Below are positions 1-10,865 of a DNA stretch of 64,000 nucleotides, piece by piece. Positions within the stretch are counted from its first letter, which is position 1, and every line of letters starts with the position of its first letter. The position numbers were made by a program, and so were the translations under genes. The notes under the pieces are model-generated. The model saw nothing but the letters and a program-made list of their open reading frames with translations, made no database searches and was not told the origin of the DNA. The DNA is from Brachycybe producta (Eukaryota > Arthropoda > Diplopoda > Playtdesmida > Andrognathidae). The stretch is from the NCBI GenBank assembly GCA_036925085.1, contig JAUPFP010000026.1, forward strand, positions 235,001 through 299,000, given 5' to 3'.

Positions 1-59
1 ATAATAAAATGTCGACAATAAGAATTAAAAATTTAAAGATAAATCACCACAAGTTCATG

Positions 60-720
60 GCACTTGAACTGTTTACACGTGGCTCTCATTCTCAGAACTT
101 GCTATTCTGATAGCCCAAGAGCCAGCATCATGCCGATTTAACCGAAAATATAGAAGGGTTGAATAGTTACAAATTTAAGAGTTTGGTCACAAACCAAGAT
201 CAGCTGGTATAAACTCAGCACACAATGGCTGAGGTCAAAAATGGCATCTTCTCACAAATATGGAAAATTGCGTTCAATTTAATCCGAAATACTTTTGCTT
301 TTTGGCTCAAAAATAGAAAAATATCTCCGGACTAAGACGTCATCAATATGCTGGCTTACTGATTCAAACTTGAAGAAAATTGTGATCAATTTAACTCAAA
401 ATACAGTATACCGTTTTGATTTTTGGACCGAAATTTATTTATTGTCTAAACCAAGAACAAATTGGTCTGGCAGTCTACCTGACACGATCACGCCACCAGA
501 CCATGTCAAAGTGCACATATTATGACATTTACATTTTAAAAAAAATTGTTATAAAAAGTGTATTGTATGCTTGAATACTTTCAGGAGAACATTTCAGTAT
601 TCATAATGTGTCTGTAGTTAATGCAAATTTTAATGATAAATATTTTATAAGTAGAAATTGCAAACTATGCAAATGTTAAAAAAGCCAATATCAAGTAAAA
701 AAATTGGTCTGCTAGTCAAT
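60..720. repeat. Dispersed repeat with internal near-duplications
   Basis: No coding capacity is visible. Positions about 60-310 match 14940-15140 in reverse complement over some 200 bp; shared landmarks are the CAGCTGATCTTGGTT region, the ATTCAACCCTTCT block and a GCTGGCTCTTGG stretch. Within the block, two short modules recur in direct orientation: one containing TCAATTTAA followed by an AAATAC block at about 270-420, and one beginning AAATTGGTCTG at about 460 and again near 700. This looks like part of an unclassified transposable element or satellite-derived repeat. I see no ends or target duplication. Confidence 0.6.
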
Positions 721-2079
721 AACTGACAACATGAACATCATGCGACCACATCATTTCAAAGTTTAAATATTTAGCAAGTGAAGAATGTTACTGACAATCT
801 AACACAACACTGAGTGTTTATGAGCCTCTCTGAACATACTAGAGTATTTCTAGGCTTCTGAACCTCTAGTAGTGTTCCTTAGCCTCTAGGAGTAGCTGAG
901 CTCTCAGAGTGTTTCAGAGCTTTAGTCCTGAGTGTTTCTGAGTCTGTGTTCTTAGTTTATATTATAACAGAAATTCTTGGAGCACTTTCTGGTATTAAAA
1001 AATTTAAATAATAATGTAATTTTGCAAATGAAAATAATCCTGCATGTTCAATAATCGATTTCAATGTGACATTCAATAAACTTTACTGAATGTTGCAGAT
1101 TAAATTAAAAAACTACATATGACCCATTCCATCACCAGTCAGGCAGGGCCTCTGCCCCTCATAGTCACCAATTTTGATGAAAATTAAATTGTGTGTAGGG
1201 ATTGCAAAATAATTAAACCTTTAATTTTTTATTTTTCAATATGACCATCATTTCTTGAGAAAAAAATTCCAAAAATTTGGGCATCGGACGCAAAAATTCA
1301 TTTTTTCCTTGAAAAGTTTAAAACTCAATATCTCGTAAACCGTAAGACAGATTTGCATGATATTTTCAGGGTATCATCTACATTTTATAAACTGAAAAAA
1401 AATTCCTAAAAAGTTGTGAATTTTGAAAAATGTGGCTTTTTTGATGCCATGTATAATGAAAAGGAAAAGCGCCGTTTTGACATGAAACAATTGAATTCTG
1501 TATTCAAAGAAGGATTCATAAATACCAATGAAGTTAATATGTATTAATAAACACAAAAATTACAATGAAAAGAAATAGTACATTTTGTTGAAAATCGTCA
1601 TTTTTATAAGTTTTTGACCTTTGAAAAAAAGTGGTTCTCCAATACTTACAAGACTGATTTATTTTTGTAAACATGCACCAACTAACATCTTAATACAGAC
1701 ATTTCTCAAAAAAGGTGGTATTTTGTTTGTTTGGTTGTTAGAAATTTCAACGTTCGACATTATATTGTATATCGTGATATATTTATTTTTGAATACTGAT
1801 TATAATATAAGCAAAGTATAGAAAATATTTTAACAGTAATTGAATGACACTTAAGTGACAAAATAAACATTTGAAAAAATACGTAAAATATGGTTCTGAT
1901 ATCGAGTCAGGGAAGCAGGGTGATAGTTGCGCTATTGCGACACTGACCTCCAAATGGGACAAAAGGTGGGGTGGCACCAGAGGCTGTGGCACTTAGTGGT
2001 GGCATGGACGGTGAGTCCACCATAGAGGAAAGTGCCATGGACGGTGAGAGTCCATCGCAGAGAAAAGTACCATGGACGA
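721..2079. other. Non-coding AT-rich stretch, unassigned
   Basis: No supportable gene. Around 820-960 there is a low-complexity run of CTGAG/CTCTAG/CTTAG words. The short open frames here have no recognisable motif. Homopolymer A/T runs are frequent. From about 1930 onward the base composition rises in G+C, which marks the start of the retroelement remnant that follows. Confidence 0.5.
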
Positions 2080-2990
2080 TGTTTCACAGGGTTAACATCT
2101 ACAGGGGGATTGGGTCACAATGCAGAGGTGCATTGGTGATATGATCCCTGTTAGAGTACTGTCACCTGATGGTGGTGAAATTGTTGGCAGTCCGTTGAGG
2201 CCAGGAGCTCAGTTGTGGCTGGGACTCCACACTTTCACTGTCACTGGTTCAATAGTACGTGGTGGAGACTCCTTAAAAAGATGGCAAGCAAGGGCTATGT
2301 TAGCCACGCTTACCAAGCAGTAACTCATTGAGAATGTATATAGGATAGATCAACTTCAGTTAGAAAGACGACCGTTCCAGTCGGTACTAGTACTACAGTT
2401 TTGACCCTCGGCAAAGCAGGAAAGCACACGAAAGAAGCGGCCGCTGGTGAAAACCGGTGAGGGACCTCCTCACAGAGGATTTTAGCCATATCCTGGTGGA
2501 GTTGGCCGAAGAGTTCCTCCTCCAGTCAGACAGCAGTTGATGGGTCCATATGTTGAAGCCCTTAGAAGCTGAATTGAAGGCCGATACTTCGGGGAACCGG
2601 AGTTAGCTAAATCACAGGGTAAGCACTGCTACTTGAAACACCCACTCCAGCAGTTCCAGCGGAGATTCAGGTGTGTGGGTTCTATAACCCAGTCCACTCA
2701 TTCACCCGCTATGATAAACGGGAGGATCTGGCACCTTTTCTCTGTAAGTTCGAAGGTAAGGCTTGAACTGAGCGCTAGACGGATGAAGCCAGGTGCAGCT
2801 ACTTTATGTACCTGCATGATGGTCCTGAAGAAGTGTACTATGCTCACATGGTGGAGTCTCTTCTGGACATTACCTGGGTAGAGATAGAAGAGACTATGAG
2901 TAGCTGGTTCAGTTCCAATGATCAGGCATGAGTCTACTGGCACTTTATGGAGCTAGCAGAAAGTGTGTCCCCGCATGAATGGGAAGGCTG
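2080..2990 (+). pseudogene. gag: Ty3/gypsy family A gag remnant, left half
   Basis: Decayed capsid-polyprotein gene of an LTR retrotransposon. It aligns by eye with the intact family-A gag at 43184-45064 (minus). Recognisable pieces are a frame near 2281 resembling MASWLASLTEEQL of the intact copy, a GFYNPVHSF...RYDKRED segment at about 2680-2760 that ends in a stop, and an MELAESVSP segment at about 2950. Several stops and frameshifts separate them, so it cannot be translated. The gene is cut at 2990 by a solo LTR and resumes at 3832 with the next expected residues. The 5' LTR of this copy is not recognised upstream. Confidence 0.75.
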
Positions 2991-3831
2991 TGTGACAACC
3001 CAGTTTTGCTCTTTAGTTAGAGCAGACAATCTCCTGTGTCGTCTGCTAGGCAGGCTAATTAGCTACCAGGCAGATGACAAAATGGCCAGCATGGGGTCAC
3101 TGTCCTCCCCCAGGTGGAGCAGCCTGGGGGTGGTATATAATGGCAGCGGCCATTATATTCTGGACAGTGTGCGTGTGTGCAGTGTGCTTGTGCATGTGTG
3201 TTTGATGCTCTTTCATCAGGTGGCCAAGATGGCCACCATTCATCACCTTCTTTGTGTGGTGTTCAGGGGTGTTACACCTTAGCTCCTGGCTGGATTAGCC
3301 AGGAGGTCTTTGTGCATCTCCAAAAAGATTGATCTCTTTGTTCTTCAATTGCTTGTGTGCTTTGGCCCCTTTCTCTCCTGGCTGTATTAGCCAGGAGACT
3401 TATTTATACTGAGTGAGTGTTTTTATCAAATTATCATTTGAATAAATTATCTTTATTGCTTTCACTCATACACACTGGTGTCCGTGTCTTTATTTAATAT
3501 TATTCTGGGGAAGTGACCACGGGGAGGGTGGGGGTTCGAGTGGGATTTCACCGTCCACCCACCGTCCTATTTCCGTCGTTTCGGCCGGTACTTCGCGTCA
3601 GCTTTCCACGGTAAGATCCAACGGGAATTTACCGTGGATACTCCATCGGTTCGGAGGCAATTCATCCGTCGATCTACGGGGAGATCGACTCTCGGCCGGC
3701 GTCACCCAGGGACCGGACGTACAAGAGCAGGCAGTCCGCGCTTCAATCCCGGCCACCAAGGAAGTTAAGGATCCGGTAAGACGGGGAGATTTGGCCAGGG
3801 TGTTGCAATGGACCCAAGTCGGGTCGTTACA
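2991..3831 (+). mobile_element. Solo LTR, Ty3/gypsy family A, inside gag
   Basis: An 841-bp LTR beginning TGTGACAACC and ending GGGTCGTTACA. It closely resembles the LTRs at 8071-8849 (plus) and 45914-46701 (minus). A TATATAA box lies at about 3134-3140 and an AATAAA signal at about 3440. Both flanks carry GCTG (2987-2990 and 3832-3835), a 4-bp target duplication, and the gag reading continues across the insertion. This is a full element reduced to one LTR by LTR-LTR recombination after it inserted into an older member of its own family. Confidence 0.88.
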
Positions 3832-4330
3832 GCTGTCAGCTCATCCGTTTCAAGTAGAAACTCCTGACCTCAATAACCGAACAGATGTTCAGTTGTAAAG
3901 CAAGAACAGTATTAGCATTTGCTGAAGATGCACAGCTAGTGCAGGCCAATATGCTAATGACAGGCAGACAACCCACCCGTGCTCAAGGCGTACCAGAGGA
4001 CCATGCGGTTGCCAAAGGCCCTGATACCATGGCTAGTGCTAAAAGTTTTGGCAAGTTTTCTCTTTTGAACCCACTGGGTGCAAAGCCCACGGCACCGTCT
4101 AAGCCGGACAAAGCAACAAGCACGACCTCTTGCTGCGGCAAAAGGACAGGTTGTTCAGGTGATACCTGGCAAAGGCCGGAAGCTCCAGCCGACACTGGGC
4201 TTGGCTCTAGTTATGCTGGAGGGTGAAAAGTTTCTGGCCATCATAATCGATGACCAGTTCTACCGACTTGTGCAAGATGACGAAAAGAGGCCTTCGTTAA
4301 ACCGCTATGGGTCACCACTGAACTGAGTGG
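3832..4330 (+). pseudogene. gag: Ty3/gypsy family A gag remnant, right half
   Basis: Continuation of the gag broken at 2990. The first codons read CQLIRFK and then, after a stop, resume in the order of the intact copy (KAETVRDFTTKAMLVEADML region; here a LVQANMLMTGR stretch near 3935-3965). The downstream Ser/Thr/Pro/Lys-rich linker is partly preserved, but the CX2CX4HX4C zinc knuckle of the intact copy is not readable. Frameshifts occur near 4080 and 4200. The end corresponds to the gag C-terminus (SLNRYGSPLN against SLNRHRSLQN). Confidence 0.75.
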
Positions 4331-4399
4331 TTTGTGACTGCTAATGCTTAAAAACTCAGGTGTAAACAATTGGTAAACAGTTGGTGGTCTGATGAAGGG

Positions 4400-7300
4400 C
4401 GGTCTCCAAGTATATGGATATCCTGCTTGGTGCAGGGGTGTCTCTCGCGAGGTCTGCTGACCTGAAAATTATCAGTTGGGCATTTCCGAAGCCATGCTCC
4501 ACATTAGATGCCACGGTAGCCCAGTTGGATGACTGGGGTACCCCCCTCATGCCATATGCCAAGTGCAGAGGAGCTGCGGCATGCAATTATCAAGCAGGTT
4601 TGGCATGCCCCTACCTCCGGACGGGCCTGGGCAACCTCTGGTAATTGAGAAGAGTACTCAGACTCCTGTGCATCTGGTTGGACTGCCAGTGTGGACGGAA
4701 AAATGGATGGATGCAGGAGTGCGATAATAGGAGCCGACAGGTTCCCATTCTCGAACTTCAGAGCCTTGCATATGTGTGGGGAAACACCGAGAGTGATGGT
4801 GTTGCTTAACAATCATCTGGTTGAGATGATTGTTGACAATGGGACTGAGGTTAGTCCTGAGCATGAAGGCGGCATGAGCGATGGAGTTGCCTATACAGGA
4901 GATGACTCTCCCAACATGCCTCTAAGGCATGGGAGAGTACTCCATCAAGGTAGAAAGTGTTGTACATGTGGAAGTGACAATCCACGGGAAAACCATAAAA
5001 ACCCCACTGCTCCTGGTTGAGAGGAACGGTGATGCATTACTAGGGGTGGATGACCTAGCAGCCTGGTTTGGGTTAGTGGTCAATATCATGCACTAGAATC
5101 TATAATTCTAGGAGGACATCTGGACTGCATATCCAGATGCCCTTCGAGTCCCATGGACCGATCCCTCACTGGGGAGACCTGGGGTGGTGGAATCTATTAC
5201 AATGCCAATATCTAAAAAGGTGGATGGGTGGGTGGACTATTTCACTAAACTGCCCAAGACCAGTTCTCCCATTAGGAGTGTATAAGTATGTTCCCTGCAA
5301 CTGTTGGAGAACATATGGCTGCCAGCACATGAAGTTGTATCTGTGAGTCTGGTAAAGCATGTGGCCAGCTGCTTCTCGCGGAGCCCCACTGTAAAGCCTT
5401 GGGTGTTTGTGGTTTGTTGGCAGTTGCAAAAATTTCCGAGGCCAACGAGGGCACTAAAAATATCTGGCTCGAGAATGCCCTGAAAACAGCTGAGGGTTTA
5501 GCCATGACTCAAGCTCTGGAGGCTGCCATTGTGGTAGGGGTGGAATAACCATCTAAGTTGAGAGGGGAACCCCACTCTGAAAGTTCCACCATGGGAGTTC
5601 TTGTCAAATTTGAAAGGGGCATCTGGTACGAAATGATGGGTCCTCAATGATGAGACAAGTCCTACCCTCGAAGAGTGTCTTAAGATTTGACCAAATATCA
5701 AGCCTGATGAGGTGAGACAACTTTGGGAGTTCCTGGTGGAGCTATTAGATCATTTTGCAACACAACGTTGGATAAAACCTTTCTAGTCAAAACTACAATT
5801 GATACCGGTGGGCAACTTCGGTGCGAGAAGCATTGCGTTGAACCGCACCAGCAGCATGTCATATCGAGAAGGAATATGTGGTGAAGATATTGGATGCAGG
5901 GGTGATCCAACCTTCGTGAAGTCCCTATGTGAGCCCTATCTTGCTTGTACATAAAAAATGGTGGCTTTCATTTTTGTTTGGATTACCGGAAACGATGCCC
6001 AAACAAAGCTGGACCTGTATCTGTCACTTAACATTACTGATGCGCTTGATTCGTTGGCCGGTACAAACTTCTTTGCAACCTTGGATCTTGCTAATGGTTA
6101 TTGGTAGGTCCGGATGGCTGAGGAAGACATAGAGAAGACAGCATTTATTTGTTCATAAGGGTTGTTTGATTTTTGAAAAATGCTTTTCAGTCTCTGTAAT
6201 GCCCCAGCCACGATGCAGAGCATTAGACCTCTTGTTGGCGGGACAGAAGTGGGAAAACTGCCTGGTGTACCTGGACAATATCTTCTTTGAGAGCACCTTT
6301 AAGCAATTTCTCGTACATTTAACCACAATCTTTGGACTTTTAAGAGGGGCTGAGCTGAAACTCCGGGCAAAGAAATGTTTTTTGGCTTTCACAGTCATAT
6401 CTTGAACACAATGCAAGTGCCGAGGGAGTTGCTACAGACACAGATCTCGTAAGAATGCTCCAAGAGTATGAAGTTCCAACGACGGTAACAGGCACCCGCA
6501 GTTTTCTCCAAATGGTCAGTTACTATCGGGGGTTATCAGACTTCGCCAAGGTCGCAAGACCACTGCATGAACTGACCAAGAAGGATGTTTTCTTCGAGTT
6601 GTCAGGGAGTGTGGTCTCACATTCACACAGTTAAAAGCATTTTTAACCGAAGCACTGTGCTCACCATGTATGATCCTCGTAGAGAGATAATGGTCCACAC
6701 CGATGCTAGTGGTTACGGCTTGGTAGTAGTCTACCAGAAGTTGCCAGAGGACAAGTTCCCCCATATTCTGGCCTATGCAAGCCAGCTAACGAAAAGAGCA
6801 GAAACAATATTCCATCACCGAGTAGGAGCACTTGGTGATATTTGCCATGGGTAAATTCCGTCCTTACCTCTAACCAGAAGTTCATAATCGTAACAGATCA
6901 CCATGCTCTTTGTCATCTGCAGACCACCAAAAACTTGCAAGACAGGTTGGGACACCGGCAGAATGCACTCTTCACTAACCCCAACTGAGACCTAAAGTTC
7001 AAGTTTGTGATAGCAAACCTATTGTTGTATGCCATCAGATCCATCCAGGATCAGTTGAGAACCGTGTTGGTAGTTCCCAAGTCATGCCGAACTTTCTATC
7101 TATGGAAGTTGCATGAGTCCCGAAGCTAGTCACTTTGGGATGTTTAAGACCTAAAAACGACTATGCTATCACTTCTACTGGGTTGGTATGAAGTGAGATA
7201 CTGCCGAGTAAGTTTTAATGTTTGGTGCCAGAGCGCGACAGTTCACACAAAGCCAGAGATCTTTACTATACTCAGTACATTTGTGAAGAATTGACTTCGT

Positions 7301-8066
7301 GGAACCGTGTCCTGCCTCTGTGGGTGGAATCACCTATTTTCTAACGATGGTAGACTAATTCACCTAGTATGGTGTGGTAAGAGCGGTGCAAACAACGGCA
7401 ACTGGCATTTTGAAATTCTTGAAGAACGAGATCCTGATGGTGTTTGGTACACCTAAGGCTTTTTTTCTTGGATTGCGGGTCCAGTTCTCTAGTAAAGTTC
7501 CGGGACCACTACAACGTAGCATATTACTTCATGATGGCATACCATATGCTAGCTAATGGGCTTACAGAGCATACGAACAAAATGGTAATGGAAACCATCA
7601 AGTGCTACCTTGATCCTTTCAAGAACAAGTGTGATGGGTGGGACCAATTATGGGCCGCCATTTGGGCTTACAACACTACTGTTCAGGTGTATGAAAGTGT
7701 CTCAACATCCGTTGTTTGGCTGTGAGCCTCAAATGGAAGTGGACAATCTCATTCCAGACAATCCAATCCATGACTTGCCTCACCAACAAGTTGTGGAAGA
7801 GCAGGCACATCAAAGACTGACTGCTCAGGAGACAGAAAGGGCAGTATGACTGATCGATTGCAGCCACCCCTATACAAGTGTTGTGATAAGGTTTGGCTAA
7901 AAGACATGGCTGGGAATCTAGGCAAAGAGAAGAAATAGGGTTTAGCATACAAAGCTGAACTTGGTACGATGGTCCAGCAGAATTCTAACTTGGTCTACGA
8001 GGTAGAATTCATAGATGGGTACGGTCGGAAGGTGCAGGACTAGTTTCATATAGACAGCCGGAAACC
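4400..8066 (+). pseudogene. pol: Ty3/gypsy family A pol remnant
   Basis: Decayed polyprotein of protease, reverse transcriptase, RNase H and integrase. Protease region at about 4690-5100 with MIVDNGTEVS where the family has a D-T-G triad, so the active site reads DNG. Reverse transcriptase at about 5850-6420 is split over several frames; its catalytic box reads YLDN at 6268-6279. RNase H at about 6590-6960 has HTDASGYGL. Integrase and C-terminal segments at about 7090-8060 are heavily frameshifted. The copy is non-functional many times over. It ends in a segment like the integrase C-terminus immediately before the solo LTR at 8071. Confidence 0.8.
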
Positions 8067-8070
8067 ATAT

Positions 8071-8849
8071 TGTGACGACCCTGTTTTGCTTTTCTGGTGA
8101 GCAAAACTAAATTCCCGTTGTCGTCTGCTAGGCACCTGTAATTTAGGCTGCCAGGCAGACGACAAAATGGCCAGCAATGGTCACTGTCCTCCCCCAGGTG
8201 GAGCAGCCTGGGGGTGTATATAATGGTGGTGGCCATTTTATACTGGGCAGTGGAAGTAGACCCTTGATGCTGTGTGCATCGTTTTTTTGTGCTCCATCAA
8301 ATTCAACAGGTGGCCAAGATGGCCACCATTCATCACTTGCTTTGTTTCTGTTGTGTGGAGGTTAATGACCTCTTCTCCTGGCTGGATTAGCCAGGGGATT
8401 CATCAATAATCTTCGTGAGTGTTTTTACTAGTTTATATTGAATAAACCATCTATATTTATTTTCACTCAATACCACTGTGTCCGTGTCTATTATCAGAAA
8501 TAATTGCTGGGAGAGTTACCACGAGGAGGGTGGGGGTTTACCGGTGGGGTGTCACCAGTACTTCACCGTCCTGTTTCGGCATGGTTCGCGTCACGTTGGC
8601 CGGTGCTTCGTGCGCGCTTCCACGGTAGGATTCATCGGGAATCTACCGTGGATTCTCCGTCTTGTTTGGCGGCCTTTCGTCCATCGACTTGTGGCGTAGG
8701 AGTCGACCTCCAACCAGCGCTACCTGTGGGCACGGACGGGTGCAAGAGGAGGGCTGGTCAGTGCTTCGACCCATCCCAAGGAGGTCAAGCGACGGTAAGT
8801 TGTTGAAATTTACCGTGGGTCATTGTAACGACTAAGTTGGGTCGTTACA
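8071..8849 (+). mobile_element. Solo LTR, Ty3/gypsy family A
   Basis: A 779-bp LTR starting TGTGACGACC and ending GGGTCGTTACA, with a TATATAA box at about 8217-8223 and AATAAA near 8440. Flanks carry ATAT on both sides (8067-8070 and 8850-8853), a 4-bp target duplication. There is no polypurine tract immediately upstream. These two facts argue for a solo LTR that inserted near the end of the older family-A copy rather than for that copy's own 3' LTR. The alternative, a true 3' LTR with a chance 4-bp match, cannot be fully excluded. Confidence 0.8.
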
Positions 8850-9374
8850 ATATGCACATACCATGTTTGTTGTGGTGGTGGTTCAGCTGCTAGAAGTGCT
8901 GTTCCTTTGGGTGCTGAGCATTTGAGCACCATAGCACTTTGGGATGTAATCCACAATGAAATCCACCGAGTGGCCAGCCCATGGTGAGGTGGATAAAACT
9001 GCTGGTGGGAAGTCAGCCGACTCTTGCACCGAAAAAGAAGGCTCTCCTTCGTGACTGCCAGAGAAGGTTTTGGCTGCACAACTAACCCAATGCATCAGTT
9101 CTGCAACAGGTGTTCCTCGGAAGCAAAGTACAGCAGCGGCCGGATCCCTTTTCGGCAAAAAGACCGAGGGGGCAAAGGGGATAACTACCTGCCTGTCAGA
9201 CCGACCCTTGAACCCACACTTGGTCTTTTAAAGATCAACAACTCCAGGTCTACCCTTTTGTTAGCAGCAACACAGCACATGATTAACACATCCAATTCCA
9301 CTGCTGAGATGTGACTCAGCAAAGAGGAAAGAACATTTTTGAATCAGGAACAACATAAATGCATAACTGATCTA
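8850..9374. other. Unassigned stretch, possible retroelement debris
   Basis: No gene can be named. On the minus strand a 91-codon open frame (8883-9158) contains HSVDFIVDYIP, which loosely resembles the start of a gypsy integrase core, but no zinc-binding motif or further catalytic residue follows. On the plus strand a 96-codon frame (9024-9314) has no recognised domain. It lies between a solo LTR and the first recognisable part of gypsy element B. Confidence 0.3.
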
Positions 9375-9552
9375 CTCAACACCCACTCTTGAGATCTTTG
9401 CAGAGCAAGGACCTCCAACAACAACAATGGCTGAACATAAGATTAGCATTGAAGATGCACTTTACACCCTACCCTACCCTTACCCTACAAAATTCCAATG
9501 CTATGGAAAAGCTACTAGATGAAATATTGTAACAAGGCATTATGAAAGATTC
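9375..9552 (+). pseudogene. pol: Ty3/gypsy family B pol, part 1 (pre-RT)
   Basis: Short left portion of a second gypsy polyprotein. It reads EIFAEQGPP near 9392 and then LLDEIL, a stop, and QGIMKDS at about 9510-9552. This is the linker that precedes the reverse transcriptase fingers in Ty3/gypsy proteins. The next expected motif (WAAPMVIV) appears only at 10870, after the non-LTR insertion. A short C-rich run (CCCTA-like) occurs at 9468-9490. The 5' part, including protease and gag, is missing. Confidence 0.7.
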
Positions 9553-10865
9553 CCTTGTGAAAGATTTCCAAGATTCTCTTGATAGTGGTATACTGCCTAT
9601 GGCATGAAGGCAAGCAAATATCTGCCCAATTCTTAAAACAGGAGGTAATATTGTCCAAAGAACTATAGACCCATTCCTCTGACCTCCATTGTTTGTAAGA
9701 CTCTCGAGCATATAATTTATTCTAATACAATCAAGCATTTAAAAAACCATAAATTAATTCATGAAAACCAGCATCCAAAACATACTGTACAATCTGGCTT
9801 AGATAGTAAGGGCGAATTTGACTTGGAATTTTTAGATTTTGCAAAAGCATTTGATACAGTGAAGCATTCACTACTAATTAAAAGTGATAACTTTTAACTT
9901 AAATAAACAAGTAATTTCGTGGACATCATCATTCTTATCAAATAAACAGCGAGTCCAAATTGATGGTGCTGTGTCAGACTGGGCTAAGGTAACATCTGGT
10001 GTACCTCAGGGTAGCATTCTTGGACCACTGCTTTTCCTTCTGTTCATAAACAATCTGGCAGACAGATGCAACAGTACGAAGTGTTTGTTTGCAGATGATG
10101 CTGTTGTTTACAGGAGGATTAGGGATAATGAGGATAGTGAAGTCCTCCAAAGAAATCTAGACAGTGTTGAAGAGTGGTGCTCTGAGTGGCATTTACAACT
10201 GAATAGGAGTAAATGCAGTGTTAAGCGAGTTTTCCGAAAGCGAGAATCTTGCATGGCAGATTACACAATTGGGAGATGTTCAGCTAACCCATGTTGATAC
10301 CATCAAATATCTTGGCTTAACCTTGCCCAAGGACATGCTTTGGAAAGATCATATAACGAAAGCAGTTGCCAAAGCTAATCAAAGGTTGCGGCTTGTCCAA
10401 TGCACCCTTAAACATTGTAATGAAAATGTAAAAAAGATCTGCTACTTTACTCTAGTTAGACCTATCTTAGAATATTGTTCCCCAATTTGGAGCCCATTTA
10501 GAAATAACCAAAAACAAGAAATAGAAATGGTGCAGCGTAGGGCTGCAAGATTTGTAAAGGAACGGTGTGTGTATACTGACAGCGTATCGTCTATGCTCCA
10601 AGAGCTAGAATGGGAATCATTATCAGGCCGAAGAAATTATCAAAGCCTCGCTCTTCTGGGGCGTTTGCTGTCTTGTGATAACATTACTCTGCTTAATGGT
10701 TTACTAACTAGAAATCCTCGTAAAGGTAGATTTGGGCATTCAAAGACTTTCAAATAATTAATGGCTAGGACTGATGCATATTTTTGGTCTTTTCTTCCTA
10801 ATGTTATTAGACTATGGAATTCTTCCTTCGAGCTGATTGAAGGTGTATTTAATTTAATTGAATTG
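9553..10865 (+). pseudogene. CR1/Jockey-like non-LTR retrotransposon, 3' part
   Basis: 5'-truncated reverse transcriptase of a non-LTR element. The order of motifs is typical: SLDSGILP...RQANICPILK near 9575-9635, FLDFAKAFDTV near 9826-9860, SGVPQGSILGPLLF near 9995-10035, the catalytic FADD box at 10088-10099, NRSKC near 10205, then the C-terminal domain with KYLGLTL near 10305 and LEYCSPIW near 10468-10495. A frameshift lies near 10220-10290 and there are stops upstream, so it is dead although the catalytic box is intact. The coding part stops at about 10757, followed by a terminal WNSSF segment and a TTAAT/AATTG-type tail at about 10845-10865. It interrupts gypsy element B. Confidence 0.85.

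Noticed and set aside
8883-9158. Minus-strand gypsy integrase
   Set aside because: Only a short DFIVDYIP segment resembles an integrase core; no zinc-binding half or further acidic residue. Not called as a gene.
9468-9490. Telomere-like CCCTA run
   Set aside because: Only about 20 bases and imperfect, inside a decayed pol linker. Too short to indicate a telomeric or interstitial telomere array.
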